Shown one piece after another: positions 27,313 through 36,500 of a stretch of 64,000 bases of DNA. Every line of letters starts with the position of its first letter. Position 1 is the first letter of the stretch. The notes beneath the pieces are model-generated. The model searched no databases. It worked only from the letters and a program-made list of their open reading frames with translations, and was not told the origin of the DNA. The stretch covers positions 1 through 64,000 of the forward strand of contig CADDYV010000010.1 in assembly GCA_902810695.1 (NCBI GenBank). The letters are read 5' to 3'. Source of the DNA: Actinomycetota bacterium (GTDB taxonomy: Bacteria; Actinomycetota; Rubrobacteria; Rubrobacterales; Rubrobacteraceae). The translations under genes and the position numbers were made by a program.

Positions 27313-28353
27313 TCACCGGTTGTCCTTCAACTTTTCCTTGATGGGAACCCACATTCCGGGTGATTCACCTCCTATGTGCCAGATGGCTACTCCTCCTATC
27401 TCCGGGTGTTTGCGGACGAGCATGTTGAGCTTGATCGTTATGCTCCTGCGGTCCTAATAGTAAACGGTGTGCCCGCTGGGGTAATGGAAGTATGGCTCTC
27501 CCGAGAGACCGCGGCGGATGGCGGGGGAGAACGTATCCATGAGCCCCACCACATCGGTGTGTACGAGGTCTTTGGATTTTGTCCCCACCCAGTCCCGGCC
27601 ATAGAACGGCAGGCCCATCCGGATCTTGCGCGGCGCCACCTGGGTCTCGGCGAAAGCCAGCACCCGGTTGACCCACTTCGGGGGCGCCGCCGGTCCGGCT
27701 TTTGAGCCGTCCCAGTGATAGTCGTAGGTCATGATCTTGAACTCATCTGCTGCCCGGCCCAGCCGTCTCCAGTCTTCGGCTTTGGCTCCGCTCCACGCTC
27801 CGGGCTCGGAAGTCTTCGGGTGCACATCTACCGAGAGCTTCTTGCCCCTGGCGTGCAGACGGCGCGCCAGGTCCTCTACGAACGCGGAGAACCGGTTTCG
27901 GTCCGATGCGTACAGAGACTCGTAGTCCAGGTCTATGCCGGCGTAGCCCTTCTCGACGACGAGCCGTGTCAGCTTCGTCGCCTGGGCATCGCGCGAGGCC
28001 CGGCTAGAGAGTATGCGATGGACCCTTTCGGGGTCGAACTCGTTGGTGATCAGGGGCATCACCCTGATCCTGTTCCTGCGGGCCAGGGACAGCAGGCGGG
28101 GATCTCCGGCGTAAGGGACGATTGAGCCATCCGGTTTGAGGGCGTACCAGTAGGGATTGACCTCGTTTACCACCGAGGCGTTTTGGGAGAGCGATTCGTA
28201 TGCGGATATTCCAGGAGTGCCCCAGCTCGCATACCAGACGTCAACCTGGTAGAGGTGAGGCATCGCTCGTGCCGGCAGCGCCACCCACAACGCCGCCATC
28301 CCCGCCGCCAGGAAAGCCAGCCAGATTGTCGCCAGATACTTCGTGCCGGACAC
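27313..28353 (-). pseudogene. GH18 chitinase-like gene interrupted by an in-frame amber codon
   Basis: The protein has a signal-anchor (YLATIWLAFLAAGMAALWVAL) and a GH18 barrel of the type seen in spore-lytic YaaH/YdhD-like N-acetylglucosaminidases. The catalytic DxDxE is GIDLDYE (E145), followed by IMTYDYHWDGSKAG and MGLPFYGRDW. A TAG at 27454-27456 stops translation after HTVYY. The same frame then reads DRRSITIKLNMLVRKHPEIG and GVAIWHIGGESPGMW, the expected last strands of the barrel, to TGA 27313. The family usually has a Gln at the stop position, so one CAG-to-TAG change explains it. The 299-residue product lacks the final strand and is probably misfolded unless the codon is read through. 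Confidence 0.85.
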
Positions 28354-28504
28354 GCCGCAAAACCTCCGATAGGTCTGTCCGCAGTGGTTATCGGCTCAAA
28401 CGGGTGAAAGCTTTAATCTTGTCTTTTTGTCGGGGACCAGAAGCTCGCCAAGAGGGAGTTTTTCCTGAGTATGTTGAACGCCAGCCGGAGTCTGCGATAC
28501 CATC

Positions 28505-29443
28505 ATGCAGCCTTTGCGCGGCGAGGATTTCGGGAGAGTCCCCGGTCGTACAACCCATTTGAAAGGTTTTGATTTGTTCAGAGAGCGTGATGTTGCAAAC
28601 AACGGGTTGCCCTTCGATCTTGGCGCGCTTGACCTCGACGGGACCGTTCTCAGGCGGGACCTGACGATCACAGACCGCACCCTGAATGTTCTGCGCAGGC
28701 TCCGGGAGTTGGGGATGAGGCTTGTGGTGGCGACGGGGAGGCACTACGAGGGTGCGCGGGAGCACGCGGAGAGGCTGGGTTTCGGAGGGGATGATCCTGT
28801 GATCTGCTACGGCGGCTCGATGGTGCGGCGGATGAACGGCGAAACTCTGCTGTTCCGCACGCTGCCGGTAGACCTCTCGGTGGAAGTACTGAACTGGGCA
28901 GCGCAGCGCAACTTGCACGCCCGCGTCTTTCTGGATGGCGAGATCGTAACCTCTCCCAACAATACAGCCGTCCGCAAACACCTGCGCCGCGCCGATGAGC
29001 CCAACGTTACCGCAGTGGACTCTCCTGCCGCGTACCTCGAAGAGAGCGGGAGGGAGCCGATCAAACTCGTGATCGTGGACTACCCGGATGCGGTCGCCTC
29101 GTGGCTGGATGCGGCCCGGGAAGCCTTCGCCGGGCGGCTCTTCGTAACCCGCAGCCTGCCGCACTACGTCGAGGTCAGCGGGCTCGAAGGCACCAAGTCC
29201 TCGGCTCTGGAGTTTCTGTGCGGGCGTTGGGGGATAGACCCTGCGCGCACGGTTGCTTTTGGAGATGCCGACAATGACGTGGATATGCTGCGCTTCGCGG
29301 GGCTCGGGGTCGCGGTCGGCGGGATGAGCGAGGAGGTTCGGGCCGCCGCCGATGCCGTTACGCGTCCGGTGGATGAGGACGGCGTGGCCCTCTACCTGGA
29401 GAAGATGATCGAGGAGAGCACGTGCCAGAACTGCCCGAGGTAA
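28505..29443 (+). CDS. HAD-superfamily Cof-type phosphatase
   Basis: A cytoplasmic haloacid-dehalogenase-like phosphatase. It carries DLDGTVL (nucleophile Asp), VVATGRHY (motif II), KSSALEFL (motif III Lys) and FGDADNDVDML (motif IV), with an inserted C2 cap domain between motifs II and III. Cof proteins dephosphorylate sugar phosphates or FMN-like compounds. The domain begins near residue 36; the ATG at 28505 has no evident ribosome-binding site, and TTG codons at 28574 or 28607 may be the true start. Its 3' end overlaps the start of mutM by 22 bp, so the two are co-expressed. Confidence 0.85.
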   Translation: MQPLRGEDFGRVPGRTTHLKGFDLFRERDVANNGLPFDLGALDLDGTVLRRDLTITDRTLNVLRRLRELGMRLVVATGRHYEGAREHAERLGFGGDDPVICYGGSMVRRMNGETLLFRTLPVDLSVEVLNWAAQRNLHARVFLDGEIVTSPNNTAVRKHLRRADEPNVTAVDSPAAYLEESGREPIKLVIVDYPDAVASWLDAAREAFAGRLFVTRSLPHYVEVSGLEGTKSSALEFLCGRWGIDPARTVAFGDADNDVDMLRFAGLGVAVGGMSEEVRAAADAVTRPVDEDGVALYLEKMIEESTCQNCPR

Positions 29444-30243
29444 CGGTCATCTCTCAGAACATCCGCACCCTGGCCTGCGGTAAGAAGGTGCTGCGGGCCG
29501 CAGCCTTCCGGCCCGACGTCTCCAACGCGGGGGTAGAAGGGTTCGGGAAGCGGCTCGTTGGACGGAGGCTCCTGGGAACGGACCGGCGCGGTAAGATCAT
29601 CCTGCTCGACTTCGGCGAGGTTGTCGGCGTGGTGCACCTGGTCATCTCCGGTCGTGTCAGGAAGCTTCCCGGGTGGCAGGAGCCGGACAGGTTCAACACC
29701 GCCGTCCTGGAGTTCGAGGGCGGCGTGGTTCTCGCCTTCGCCAAGCTGTGGCTCGGGTATTTTGATCTCTACGCGCCGGAAGAGGTCGAGAAGCACCCCC
29801 TGATATCACGCCTTGGCCCCGACCCGTTCTCGGCGGAGTTTACCCCCGAGTACCTGATGAAAGCTTTCGCGCGAAAGGCGAGCATCAAGGGGCTTCTGCT
29901 CGACCAGTCGGTGGTCGCGGGATTGGGCAACATCTACGTTGACGAGGTGCTGCACGCTGCCGGCGTTCACCCCACGCGCAGGGCAAACACCTTGAGTCCG
30001 GAGGAGATCCAGCGTGTCCACACAGCAACCCGCGACATCCTGCGCCGCGCCATCGAGTTCAAAGGGACGACTTTCGACTCCTACCACGACGCCTTCGGCG
30101 AGAGCGGAAGGTTCCAGGACCAGCTCAGGGTCTTCACGCGCGCAGGCAAGCCCTGCTACGCTTGTGGGGAGGAGATAACCAAGCTGCGCGTCGCGGGCCG
30201 GGGAACGTACGTCTGCCCCGCATGCCAAACTCTCCTTCGGTAG
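29422..30243 (+). CDS. mutM: Formamidopyrimidine-DNA glycosylase
   Basis: A 273-residue bifunctional glycosylase/AP lyase that removes 8-oxoguanine and formamidopyrimidines. After the initiator Met (GTG 29422) comes PELPEV with the catalytic N-terminal proline and Glu. It also has KLWLGYFDLY, the helix-two-turn-helix region GLGNIYVDEVL, and a C-terminal zinc finger CYACG...CPAC. The start codon lies inside the end of the HAD gene. It is complete. Confidence 0.95.
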   Translation: MPELPEVTVISQNIRTLACGKKVLRAAAFRPDVSNAGVEGFGKRLVGRRLLGTDRRGKIILLDFGEVVGVVHLVISGRVRKLPGWQEPDRFNTAVLEFEGGVVLAFAKLWLGYFDLYAPEEVEKHPLISRLGPDPFSAEFTPEYLMKAFARKASIKGLLLDQSVVAGLGNIYVDEVLHAAGVHPTRRANTLSPEEIQRVHTATRDILRRAIEFKGTTFDSYHDAFGESGRFQDQLRVFTRAGKPCYACGEEITKLRVAGRGTYVCPACQTLLR

Positions 30244-30256
30244 AACCGGGTGCGCC

Positions 30257-31192
30257 CTACCGGGTTTTGTGAGATGAAGGTGCAGTTTTCGTGTGCTCTG
30301 CAAAGCGCGCACCGCGACCTGTCAGGAGGACACCGCCGAAGCAGATCGCGAGTCCCAAAACAGCGAGAAGGCCGATGCTCTCTCCGAATATCAGGTATGC
30401 CCAGACCATCGTGGTGGGTGGCGTGAGGTAGATGAGGCTGCTGACCCGTGCCACGCTGCTGAGCTTCAGGTTCAACCAGTAGAAGCCATAACCGCCGAAG
30501 GTGGAGAAGATCACGAACCACAAAACCGCTAGCCAGAAGCGGACGCCGCCCGGAGGCTCCAGCCCTCCCCAGAACAGCGCGAGCCCCGCGAACCAGAGAG
30601 TGCTCGTAGCGCACTGGATCGCCAGCGCAACGTCCAGCGGCGTGTCCGATTCCGCCTTGAGACTCATCTTGCGTTCGAACAACGTTGCTGCTACCAGGCC
30701 AGCCATACCTGCGAAGGGCAGGGCATAGGCCCAGAACGCCGCGGAGTTCCCTACCCACACGTCATCGCCCACAACCAGCGCAACGCCGACCAGGCCCAAC
30801 GCGAGACCTGCCCACTGCCACGAGCTTATGCGCTCGCCGAGAACGGGCCCCGCTAAAGAGGCCGCCAGCAGCGGTTGAAGGGCCGCCACCAGCGCCGAGG
30901 TCCCGGCGGAGACGCCAAACTCCACCGCCCCAACGACACCCGCCAGGTATACGACCTGCGCGAGAACCCCGATCACCCCCTGCACGGTCACCTCTCTGAG
31001 CCGGGGCAGACGCCGCCGAAGCAGAAAAGACGTAGCGAGCAACAGAAGCGCAGCGATAAAGAACCTCCAGACCATGAGTGTCGGTGTGCTCGCCGCCTGC
31101 GTGCCGAGCCTGGCACCGATAAAGCCCGAACTCCACATCACGACAAAGCCAGCCTCGGCAAGCGCCCGGCCCCTGTCAACCTCGCCGATCAC
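30257..31192 (-). CDS. EamA-family (DMT) exporter
   Basis: The 311-residue transporter has ten predicted membrane helices in two EamA repeats: AEAGFVVMWSSGFIGARLG at the start of the first and PFAGMAGLVAATLFERKMS at the start of the second, ending in LAVLGLAICFGGVLLTG. DMT proteins usually export metabolites such as amino acids. GTG 31192 (VIGEVDRGRALAEA) after a G-rich site is preferred; the frame stays open upstream but would run through the shared promoter. It is divergent from the TetR gene, whose repeated operator-like sequences lie between them. Confidence 0.88.
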   Translation of the reverse strand: MIGEVDRGRALAEAGFVVMWSSGFIGARLGTQAASTPTLMVWRFFIAALLLLATSFLLRRRLPRLREVTVQGVIGVLAQVVYLAGVVGAVEFGVSAGTSALVAALQPLLAASLAGPVLGERISSWQWAGLALGLVGVALVVGDDVWVGNSAAFWAYALPFAGMAGLVAATLFERKMSLKAESDTPLDVALAIQCATSTLWFAGLALFWGGLEPPGGVRFWLAVLWFVIFSTFGGYGFYWLNLKLSSVARVSSLIYLTPPTTMVWAYLIFGESIGLLAVLGLAICFGGVLLTGRGARFAEHTKTAPSSHKTR

Positions 31193-31220
31193 ACCCAGAC
31201 CCACCACCCAAACTAGTAAA

Positions 31221-31278
31221 CATACTGGTATGTATATTAACCGTTCGTTCTGACTTTGTAAACATACGTGTTGGTATA
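31221..31278. promoter_or_regulatory. Paired operator-like repeats between EamA and TetR genes
   Basis: CATACTGGTATG (31221-31232) is a perfect inverted repeat with a 2-bp centre. About 40 bp further, GTAAACATACGTGTTGGTAT (ending at 31277) repeats the same left half after GTAAACATAC and has a second GTAT arm. Both copies share GTAAACATAC, and they lie in the divergent promoter region. They are the likely binding sites of the adjacent TetR protein, which would repress both genes. Confidence 0.6.
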
Positions 31279-31310
31279 CTTTAAACAGGCTCGTAAAATG
31301 TGAGGAGGCG

Positions 31311-31910
31311 GTGAGAGTGAACGTCACTAATAAGAAGGGAGGGAAAGTGAGGACTCCGGCGGCGGAGCGCATTTTGAGGACTGCTTCTGAGATGTTCTAT
31401 CGGGAGGGGATACGGGCGGTGGGGGTGGACGCCATTGCTGCCCGGGCCGGTGTTACCAAGAAGACGCTCTACGAGAGATTCGGCTCCAAGGATGAGTTGA
31501 TCGTCGCCTACCTGCGCGCCCGCGATGAACGCTGGCGGGGGTGGCTCACCGGGGTTGTAGAGCGGACGGGTGGTTCGGCGAAGGAGAGGCTCCTCGCGAC
31601 GTTCGACGCGCTGGAGGAGTGGATGGAGCGCGAGAATCCGAGAGGGTGCGGCTTCGTGAACGCCGCTGCGGAACTCGCGGACGCCAGCCATCCGGCGCGG
31701 GCGGTGGTGATGGAGCAGAAGGAGTGGTTCCGCGGATACTTAACGAAGCTCTCGGCTGAAGCCGGTGCCGGGAACCCCGAGGACCTGGCCGAGAAGCTTT
31801 TAATCCTGCACGAAGGCGCTACCGTCGCTAATTCTTTGGGAATTGCTACCGATGCGGCCAAAAAGGCCAAAGAGAGCGCCGCGATCCTCGTCGCCGACCT
31901 TCACGGTTAG
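31311..31910 (+). CDS. TetR/AcrR-family transcriptional regulator
   Basis: A 199-residue repressor. The N-terminal helix-turn-helix (residues 15-62: TPAAERILRTASEMFYREGIRAVGVDAIAARAGVTKKTLYERFGSKDELI) is canonical for TetR. The C-terminal ligand-binding region contains PRGCGFVNAAAELADASHPARAV, as in the TetR_C_33-type regulators. It is divergently placed to an EamA exporter, with operator-like repeats between, so local control of export is the likely job. GTG 31311 follows GGAGGCGGTGAGA. Confidence 0.93.
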   Translation: MRVNVTNKKGGKVRTPAAERILRTASEMFYREGIRAVGVDAIAARAGVTKKTLYERFGSKDELIVAYLRARDERWRGWLTGVVERTGGSAKERLLATFDALEEWMERENPRGCGFVNAAAELADASHPARAVVMEQKEWFRGYLTKLSAEAGAGNPEDLAEKLLILHEGATVANSLGIATDAAKKAKESAAILVADLHG

Positions 31911-31918
31911 GGAGTGCG

Positions 31919-32560
31919 CTACTTACCAGAGGCGGGAGTCTGTTTGCCCTTGACTTTTGGCGTGGTTATTAGCTTGGGATTCGCGTTGGCGAGCTTCTGG
32001 GCTTTCCGGTAGGTCGCTGTGGCGCTCTCGTAGCCCTGGCTTACCTGGGAGAGGATCTTCTGTGCCTGATCTCGGTTGTGCCTCAGGGTGGGGTCCTTTT
32101 GCAGCAGCCCGTAGAACTCTATCTCCTTGGATTCGGCGGCGAGCTGGTCGTCAATGGCGCTGCTCAGAAGCCGGGCGTATTTCTTGACCTTCGGGTTTAC
32201 GTCCATGTCCTGCACGCTGTTCAACGCGTCCCTGGCGTTCGAGAGGTCGCCGCGGGCTTTCTGGAAGATGGACTTGATATCGCCGATACGCTTCACTTCC
32301 TTCGAAGGGTCGCCGCCGGAATCGAGGCTCTTCCTGACGTCCGCGTACTCGCTGTGGGCGCGTTCGACCAGCTTGTTATGCTCGGATATGGACTTGTTTG
32401 CCTGTACTATGGCATCGTTTGCCTTTTTACTCGGATTTTCCAGGGTGGAGCACCCGCAAACAAGCAAAAATGCGGCGAACGAAATCACGACAAGCAAGAG
32501 AGAACGGTTTAATATATTCATCATGAATGAGGGAAGTTTTCTACCATCAACGCCTTTCAA
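31919..32560 (-). CDS. Coiled-coil lipoprotein of unknown function
   Basis: A 213-residue protein. A TTG start at 32560 is supported by AAGAGGAG at ideal spacing. The leader NRSLLLVVISFAAFLLVCGC ends in a lipobox, so the mature protein should be lipid-anchored outside the cell. The remainder is charged and helical (KSISEHNKLVERAHSEYADVR, KARGDLSNARDALNSVQ), with coiled-coil character. I do not recognise a family. ATGs at 32524 and 32521 would give a shorter leader but lack a ribosome-binding site. Its 5' end overlaps the divergent gene at 32523. Confidence 0.72.
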   Translation of the reverse strand: MKGVDGRKLPSFMMNILNRSLLLVVISFAAFLLVCGCSTLENPSKKANDAIVQANKSISEHNKLVERAHSEYADVRKSLDSGGDPSKEVKRIGDIKSIFQKARGDLSNARDALNSVQDMDVNPKVKKYARLLSSAIDDQLAAESKEIEFYGLLQKDPTLRHNRDQAQKILSQVSQGYESATATYRKAQKLANANPKLITTPKVKGKQTPASGK

Positions 32561-32942
32561 ATTACGCTCCTCTTACGGGAGGGCGTTCAAGCAAAAGCTT
32601 GCGCGGCTCTTCAGAAAAAGGCGCAGAAAGACCGAAAGCGCCCCGGCTGCTTCGTTGAGCCTGCAGGCACGGGCCGCGATCCAGGAACACGCCGAAGCGC
32701 ACGCGACGCTCTTCGAGCGTGCGGCCCGCCTGATGGAGAGGGCCGAGCGCCTGGAGAGTGCAGGGACCCCGAGCGAGAGCGCCCGAAACCGCGCCGAGCG
32801 CGCGAAAGAAGAGGTCGAGCAGACCCTAGCCGCCCTGAAATCTTCCTTCGTGGGCTCGGGCGGACGAGAAAAGAGGCGTGCCTTCGACGAGGAGATTGAA
32901 CGCCTGTACCCGGCTTTCAAGGTCTACGACGAAGGCCGCTGA
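32523..32942 (+). CDS. Small charged helical protein of unknown function
   Basis: 139 residues from ATG 32523. After a basic start (RAFKQKLARLFRKRRRK) the chain is a long Ala/Glu/Arg-rich helix (LQARAAIQEHAEAHATLFERAARLMERAERLE) with EIERLYPAFKVYDEG at the end. Codon use matches neighbouring genes and no competing frame exists here, so it is probably real, but I recognise no family. The first 38 bp overlap head-to-head with the lipoprotein gene, so the exact start is uncertain. Confidence 0.55.
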   Translation: MNEGSFLPSTPFKLRSSYGRAFKQKLARLFRKRRRKTESAPAASLSLQARAAIQEHAEAHATLFERAARLMERAERLESAGTPSESARNRAERAKEEVEQTLAALKSSFVGSGGREKRRAFDEEIERLYPAFKVYDEGR

Positions 32943-32966
32943 AACGATTCTCCGGATGCGCCAGAT

Positions 32967-33452
32967 TTAGCCTTCCGAGGTCAGCGCGGAGTACGCCTCG
33001 CGGGCGAACCTGCGCGCCTCCGGACCAGTTTTGGGATTGAGGAACAGGAACCCGACGGCAGTGGCGAGGAGCAGGAATACAAACCTGGAAGACCTGCCGC
33101 CTCCGCTCTTGATCTTCTGGCCCCGGACCCGCCTGCTGCCCTCTTCGGCGGCGCCGACAGCCATCTCGACTTGCCTGCGCAACTTGTCGTCGTCCCAGAG
33201 CTTGGCAACCGCCTCTGCCGGGCTCTCATCGGAGAGCTCCTCGATGATATTTCTGCCTGACTCTATGAAGGTGCGGATGTTGTCCCTGAGATCGTCATCG
33301 TAGAGCAGTCGTTCGACGACCGGTCTCACCTCCTCGTACAGGTCGGTCAGGGACCCTATCAGGTCGAATGAGGTATCTTCGGCCTGGCCCCTGATGTTTT
33401 CGATTCGATCTCTTAGCCTCTCCGCCCGGCTCTTTCCTCCAAACCCGAACAA
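32967..33452 (-). CDS. Single-pass membrane protein of unknown function
   Basis: 161 residues from ATG 33452. An acidic, helical N-terminal region (RAERLRDRIENIRGQAEDTSFDLIGSLTDLYEEVRPVVERLL) is followed by a basic linker and one transmembrane helix near residues 122-140 (RFVFLLLATAVGFLFLNP), with a short tail. It superficially resembles YtxH-type envelope proteins. It lies downstream of ileS on the same strand and may be read from the same transcript. Confidence 0.7.
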   Translation of the reverse strand: MFGFGGKSRAERLRDRIENIRGQAEDTSFDLIGSLTDLYEEVRPVVERLLYDDDLRDNIRTFIESGRNIIEELSDESPAEAVAKLWDDDKLRRQVEMAVGAAEEGSRRVRGQKIKSGGGRSSRFVFLLLATAVGFLFLNPKTGPEARRFAREAYSALTSEG

Positions 33453-33528
33453 GACTCGACCTCCCTTTTTCTCTCTAGGATCGCCGTTTCGTGTACATCA
33501 TACCCGTTTTGAGGGTTTCTTGTGTCGG

Positions 33529-36500
33529 CTATTGGTTTCCGGCGGTTTCTATCTTTACCCGCAACCTCTCGCCATCAACCTCGATGCTCTCGCCGGCGAC
33601 GTCCTGGTCGAAGTCCAGTGTCCGGGCGAGTACCTCGGTCTTGAAGTATTTGCCCCAGCGTCCGCCGAGCAGCTTTCGGAAACGCTCGCTGCCAGAGAGG
33701 CTTACGGAGATGCTCTGCTCTATCTCGAAGCCCTTCTCGCGCCGCAGGTTCTGCACCTTGTGCACCAGCTCGCGAACGAGCCCCTCGTCGAGAAGCTCCC
33801 GGTCCAGTTCCGTGCTCAGCGCCACCGAGAGATCCCGCTCCCGCTCCAGGGCGTAGCCGGGTTTCTCCGTAGGCTCGACCAGCAACTCGTCAGAACTAAG
33901 CGTGATATCCTCCCCGTCCACGGCTACGGTGACGCTCTCTCCCGCGGCGGCGCGGGCTCCGACCTCCGGTGGAGCCTCTTCGAGCGCCCGGCGGATGCCC
34001 GGAACCAGCCTGCCGTACTTCGGGCCGACTACCGAGAGATTCGGCTTGAGGTCGTAGGCCGTTACATCCTCGGTCTCGCCGAAGCGCAAAGACTTGACGT
34101 TCAGCTCGTCCAGAACCACGTCCTTGAGACTCTCCACGCCTTCGCGGAAGCGCGAGTCTGCGTCGTCTGGCACGACCACGACCTCGCGCAGGGGCTGGCG
34201 GGTTTTGATCGCCGCCGCGTTACGCGCGGCGCGCCCGAGGGCGACTACCCGGCGAGCAGCGTCCATCCTCTCCGAGAGATCCCGGTCAACCAGCGCATCA
34301 TCGGCCTCCGGCCAGTCCGCCAGGTGCACGCTCTCCGGTGCGCCGGACTCCACGTTCACCACCAGGTTCTGGTAGAGCGCCTCGGCGACGAACGGGGTGA
34401 AGGGCGCGGTGAGCTTCGCCACCGCAACCAGACATTCGTAGAGCGTGGAGTGGGCGGCCTTCTTGTCGGCGTCGTCCTCGCCCTTCCAGAACCGGCGCCG
34501 GCTGCGGCGGACGTACCAGTTCGAAAGCTCGTCCACGAACTCCTGGATGGCCCTGCTCGCCACGGTAACATCATAAACATCGAGCCTCTCCGTTACCGTC
34601 TGGGTGGTGAGCTGGAGCTCGGAGAGCGCCCAGCGGTCCATCAGGCTCCTCTCCTGCGGCGGCACGTAGTCTTCCTTCGGATCAAAGCCGTCTATGCGGG
34701 CGTAGGTGACGAAGAACGAGTAGGTGTTCCAGAGCGTGAGCAGGTACTTCCGCACGGCGTCGTCTACCTGCTCCTCGCTGAAGCGGCGGGCGTTGCCGGG
34801 GTTGGTGGCGGTGCACAGCGTCCACCTCAAGGCGTCCGCACCCTGCTTCTCAAAGAGATCCCAGGGGTTGACCACGTTGCCCCGGCTCTTACTCATCTTC
34901 TGGCCCTCGGCGTCGAGTATGATCCCCAACACCATGCACGTCCTGTAGGAACTCTGGTCGAAGAGCATCGTCGAGACCGCGAGCAGCGAGTAGAACCAGC
35001 CCCTCGTCTGGTCGGTCCCTTCGCAGATGTAGTCCGCCGGGAACGCCCGCTCGAAACGCTCTGCCCCCATCTCCGGGTATCCCCACTGGGCGAACGGCAT
35101 ACTCCCCGAGTCGAACCAGGCGTCTATGACCTCTGGGACGCGGCTCGCTTCCCCGCCACACTCGCTGCAGCGCACCCTGACCCCGTCTATGTAGGGGCGG
35201 TGCAGGTCTTCGGGAACGGGGGTGAGGGAGATTTTCTCCAGTTCGTCCGTGCTGCCTACGGCGGTGATGTGTCCCTCCGCGCAGCGCCAGAGGGGGAGCG
35301 GCGTGCCCCAGTAGCGCTCGCGGCTTAAGGCCCAGTCTATGTTGTTCTTCAGCCAGTCGCCGAAGCGTCCCCACTTGATGTGCTCGGGGACCCAGTTGAT
35401 CCCCTCGTTCTCCCGCAAAAGCTCGTCCAGGACGCGGGTCGTCCGGGCGTACCAGGCTTGCTTGGCGTAGTACAGAAGCGGTGAGCCGCACCGCCAGCAG
35501 TGGGGGTAGGGGTGCTCGTACTCCTCTGCGCGCAGCAGAAGCCCCTTCTCGCGCAACTCCTCGACGAGCCCGGCGTCAGCGTCCTTGACGAACTGCCCGG
35601 CAAACGGGCCGACGCGCTCGTCGAAGGTGCCGTCCGGCTTCACGGGATGGATGGTCGGGAGGCCGTAGCGCTGCCCGGTGCGCAGGTCGTCCTCGCCGTA
35701 GGCAGGGGCGGTGTGGACGAGTCCTGTCCCTTCGGTCGTCGTAACGTAGTCGCCGAGCACGACGGTGAAGAGGTTTTCGGTTTCCTCGACGGGCACGTAG
35801 TCGAAGGGGCGGCGGTACTTGAGCCCTTCCAGCTCGCTGCCCTTCTTCGTCTCAAGGACTTTGTATTCGCCCTCGCCGAGCACCCTATCCAGCAGTTCGG
35901 CGGCCAGGATGAGCCTCTCGCCGTTGGTTTCGACGGTTGCGTACTCCACGTTCGGGTTCGCGGCGACGGCGGTATTGGAGATCAGGGTCCAGGGCGTGGT
36001 GGTCCAGATGAGGAGGCTGGTCTCCGGGTCATCGGCGAGCGGCAGCCTCACGTAGATGCTCGGATCTATCACGTCCTTGTAGCCCTGGGCGACCTCGTGG
36101 GAGGAGAGGGAGGTCTGGTCGCGGGGGCAGTGGGCGGTTACCTTGTAGCCCTCGTAGAGCAAGTCTTGCTCGTAGAGCGTCTTCAGAGCCCACCAGACGC
36201 TCTGGATGTAGGAGTTGTCCAGCGTGCGGTAGGGGTTCTCCATGTCCACCCAGTAACCCATCCGGTCGCTCATCTTCTTCCAGTCTCCGACGTAGCGGAA
36301 GACGGACTCGCGGCAGAGGCGGTTGAACTCCTCGACGCCGTATTTCTCTATGTCGGGTTTTCCGGTGAGGCCCAGCTCCTTCTCGACCTCCAGCTCGACG
36401 GGCAGTCCGTGGCAGTCCCAGCCGCCCTTGCGCTCGACCCGGTAGCCGCGCATGGTCTTGTAGCGCGGGATGAGGTCCTTGAAGGTGCGAGCCGGGACGT

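Noticed and set aside
30244-30256. Possible terminator between mutM and the EamA gene
   Set aside because: The ACCGGGT words form a direct rather than inverted repeat; only a 4-bp CCGG stem is possible.
33394-35328. A 644-codon open frame on the plus strand
   Set aside because: It is the antisense of ileS; the protein is compositionally biased and matches nothing, and ileS is unambiguous on the other strand.
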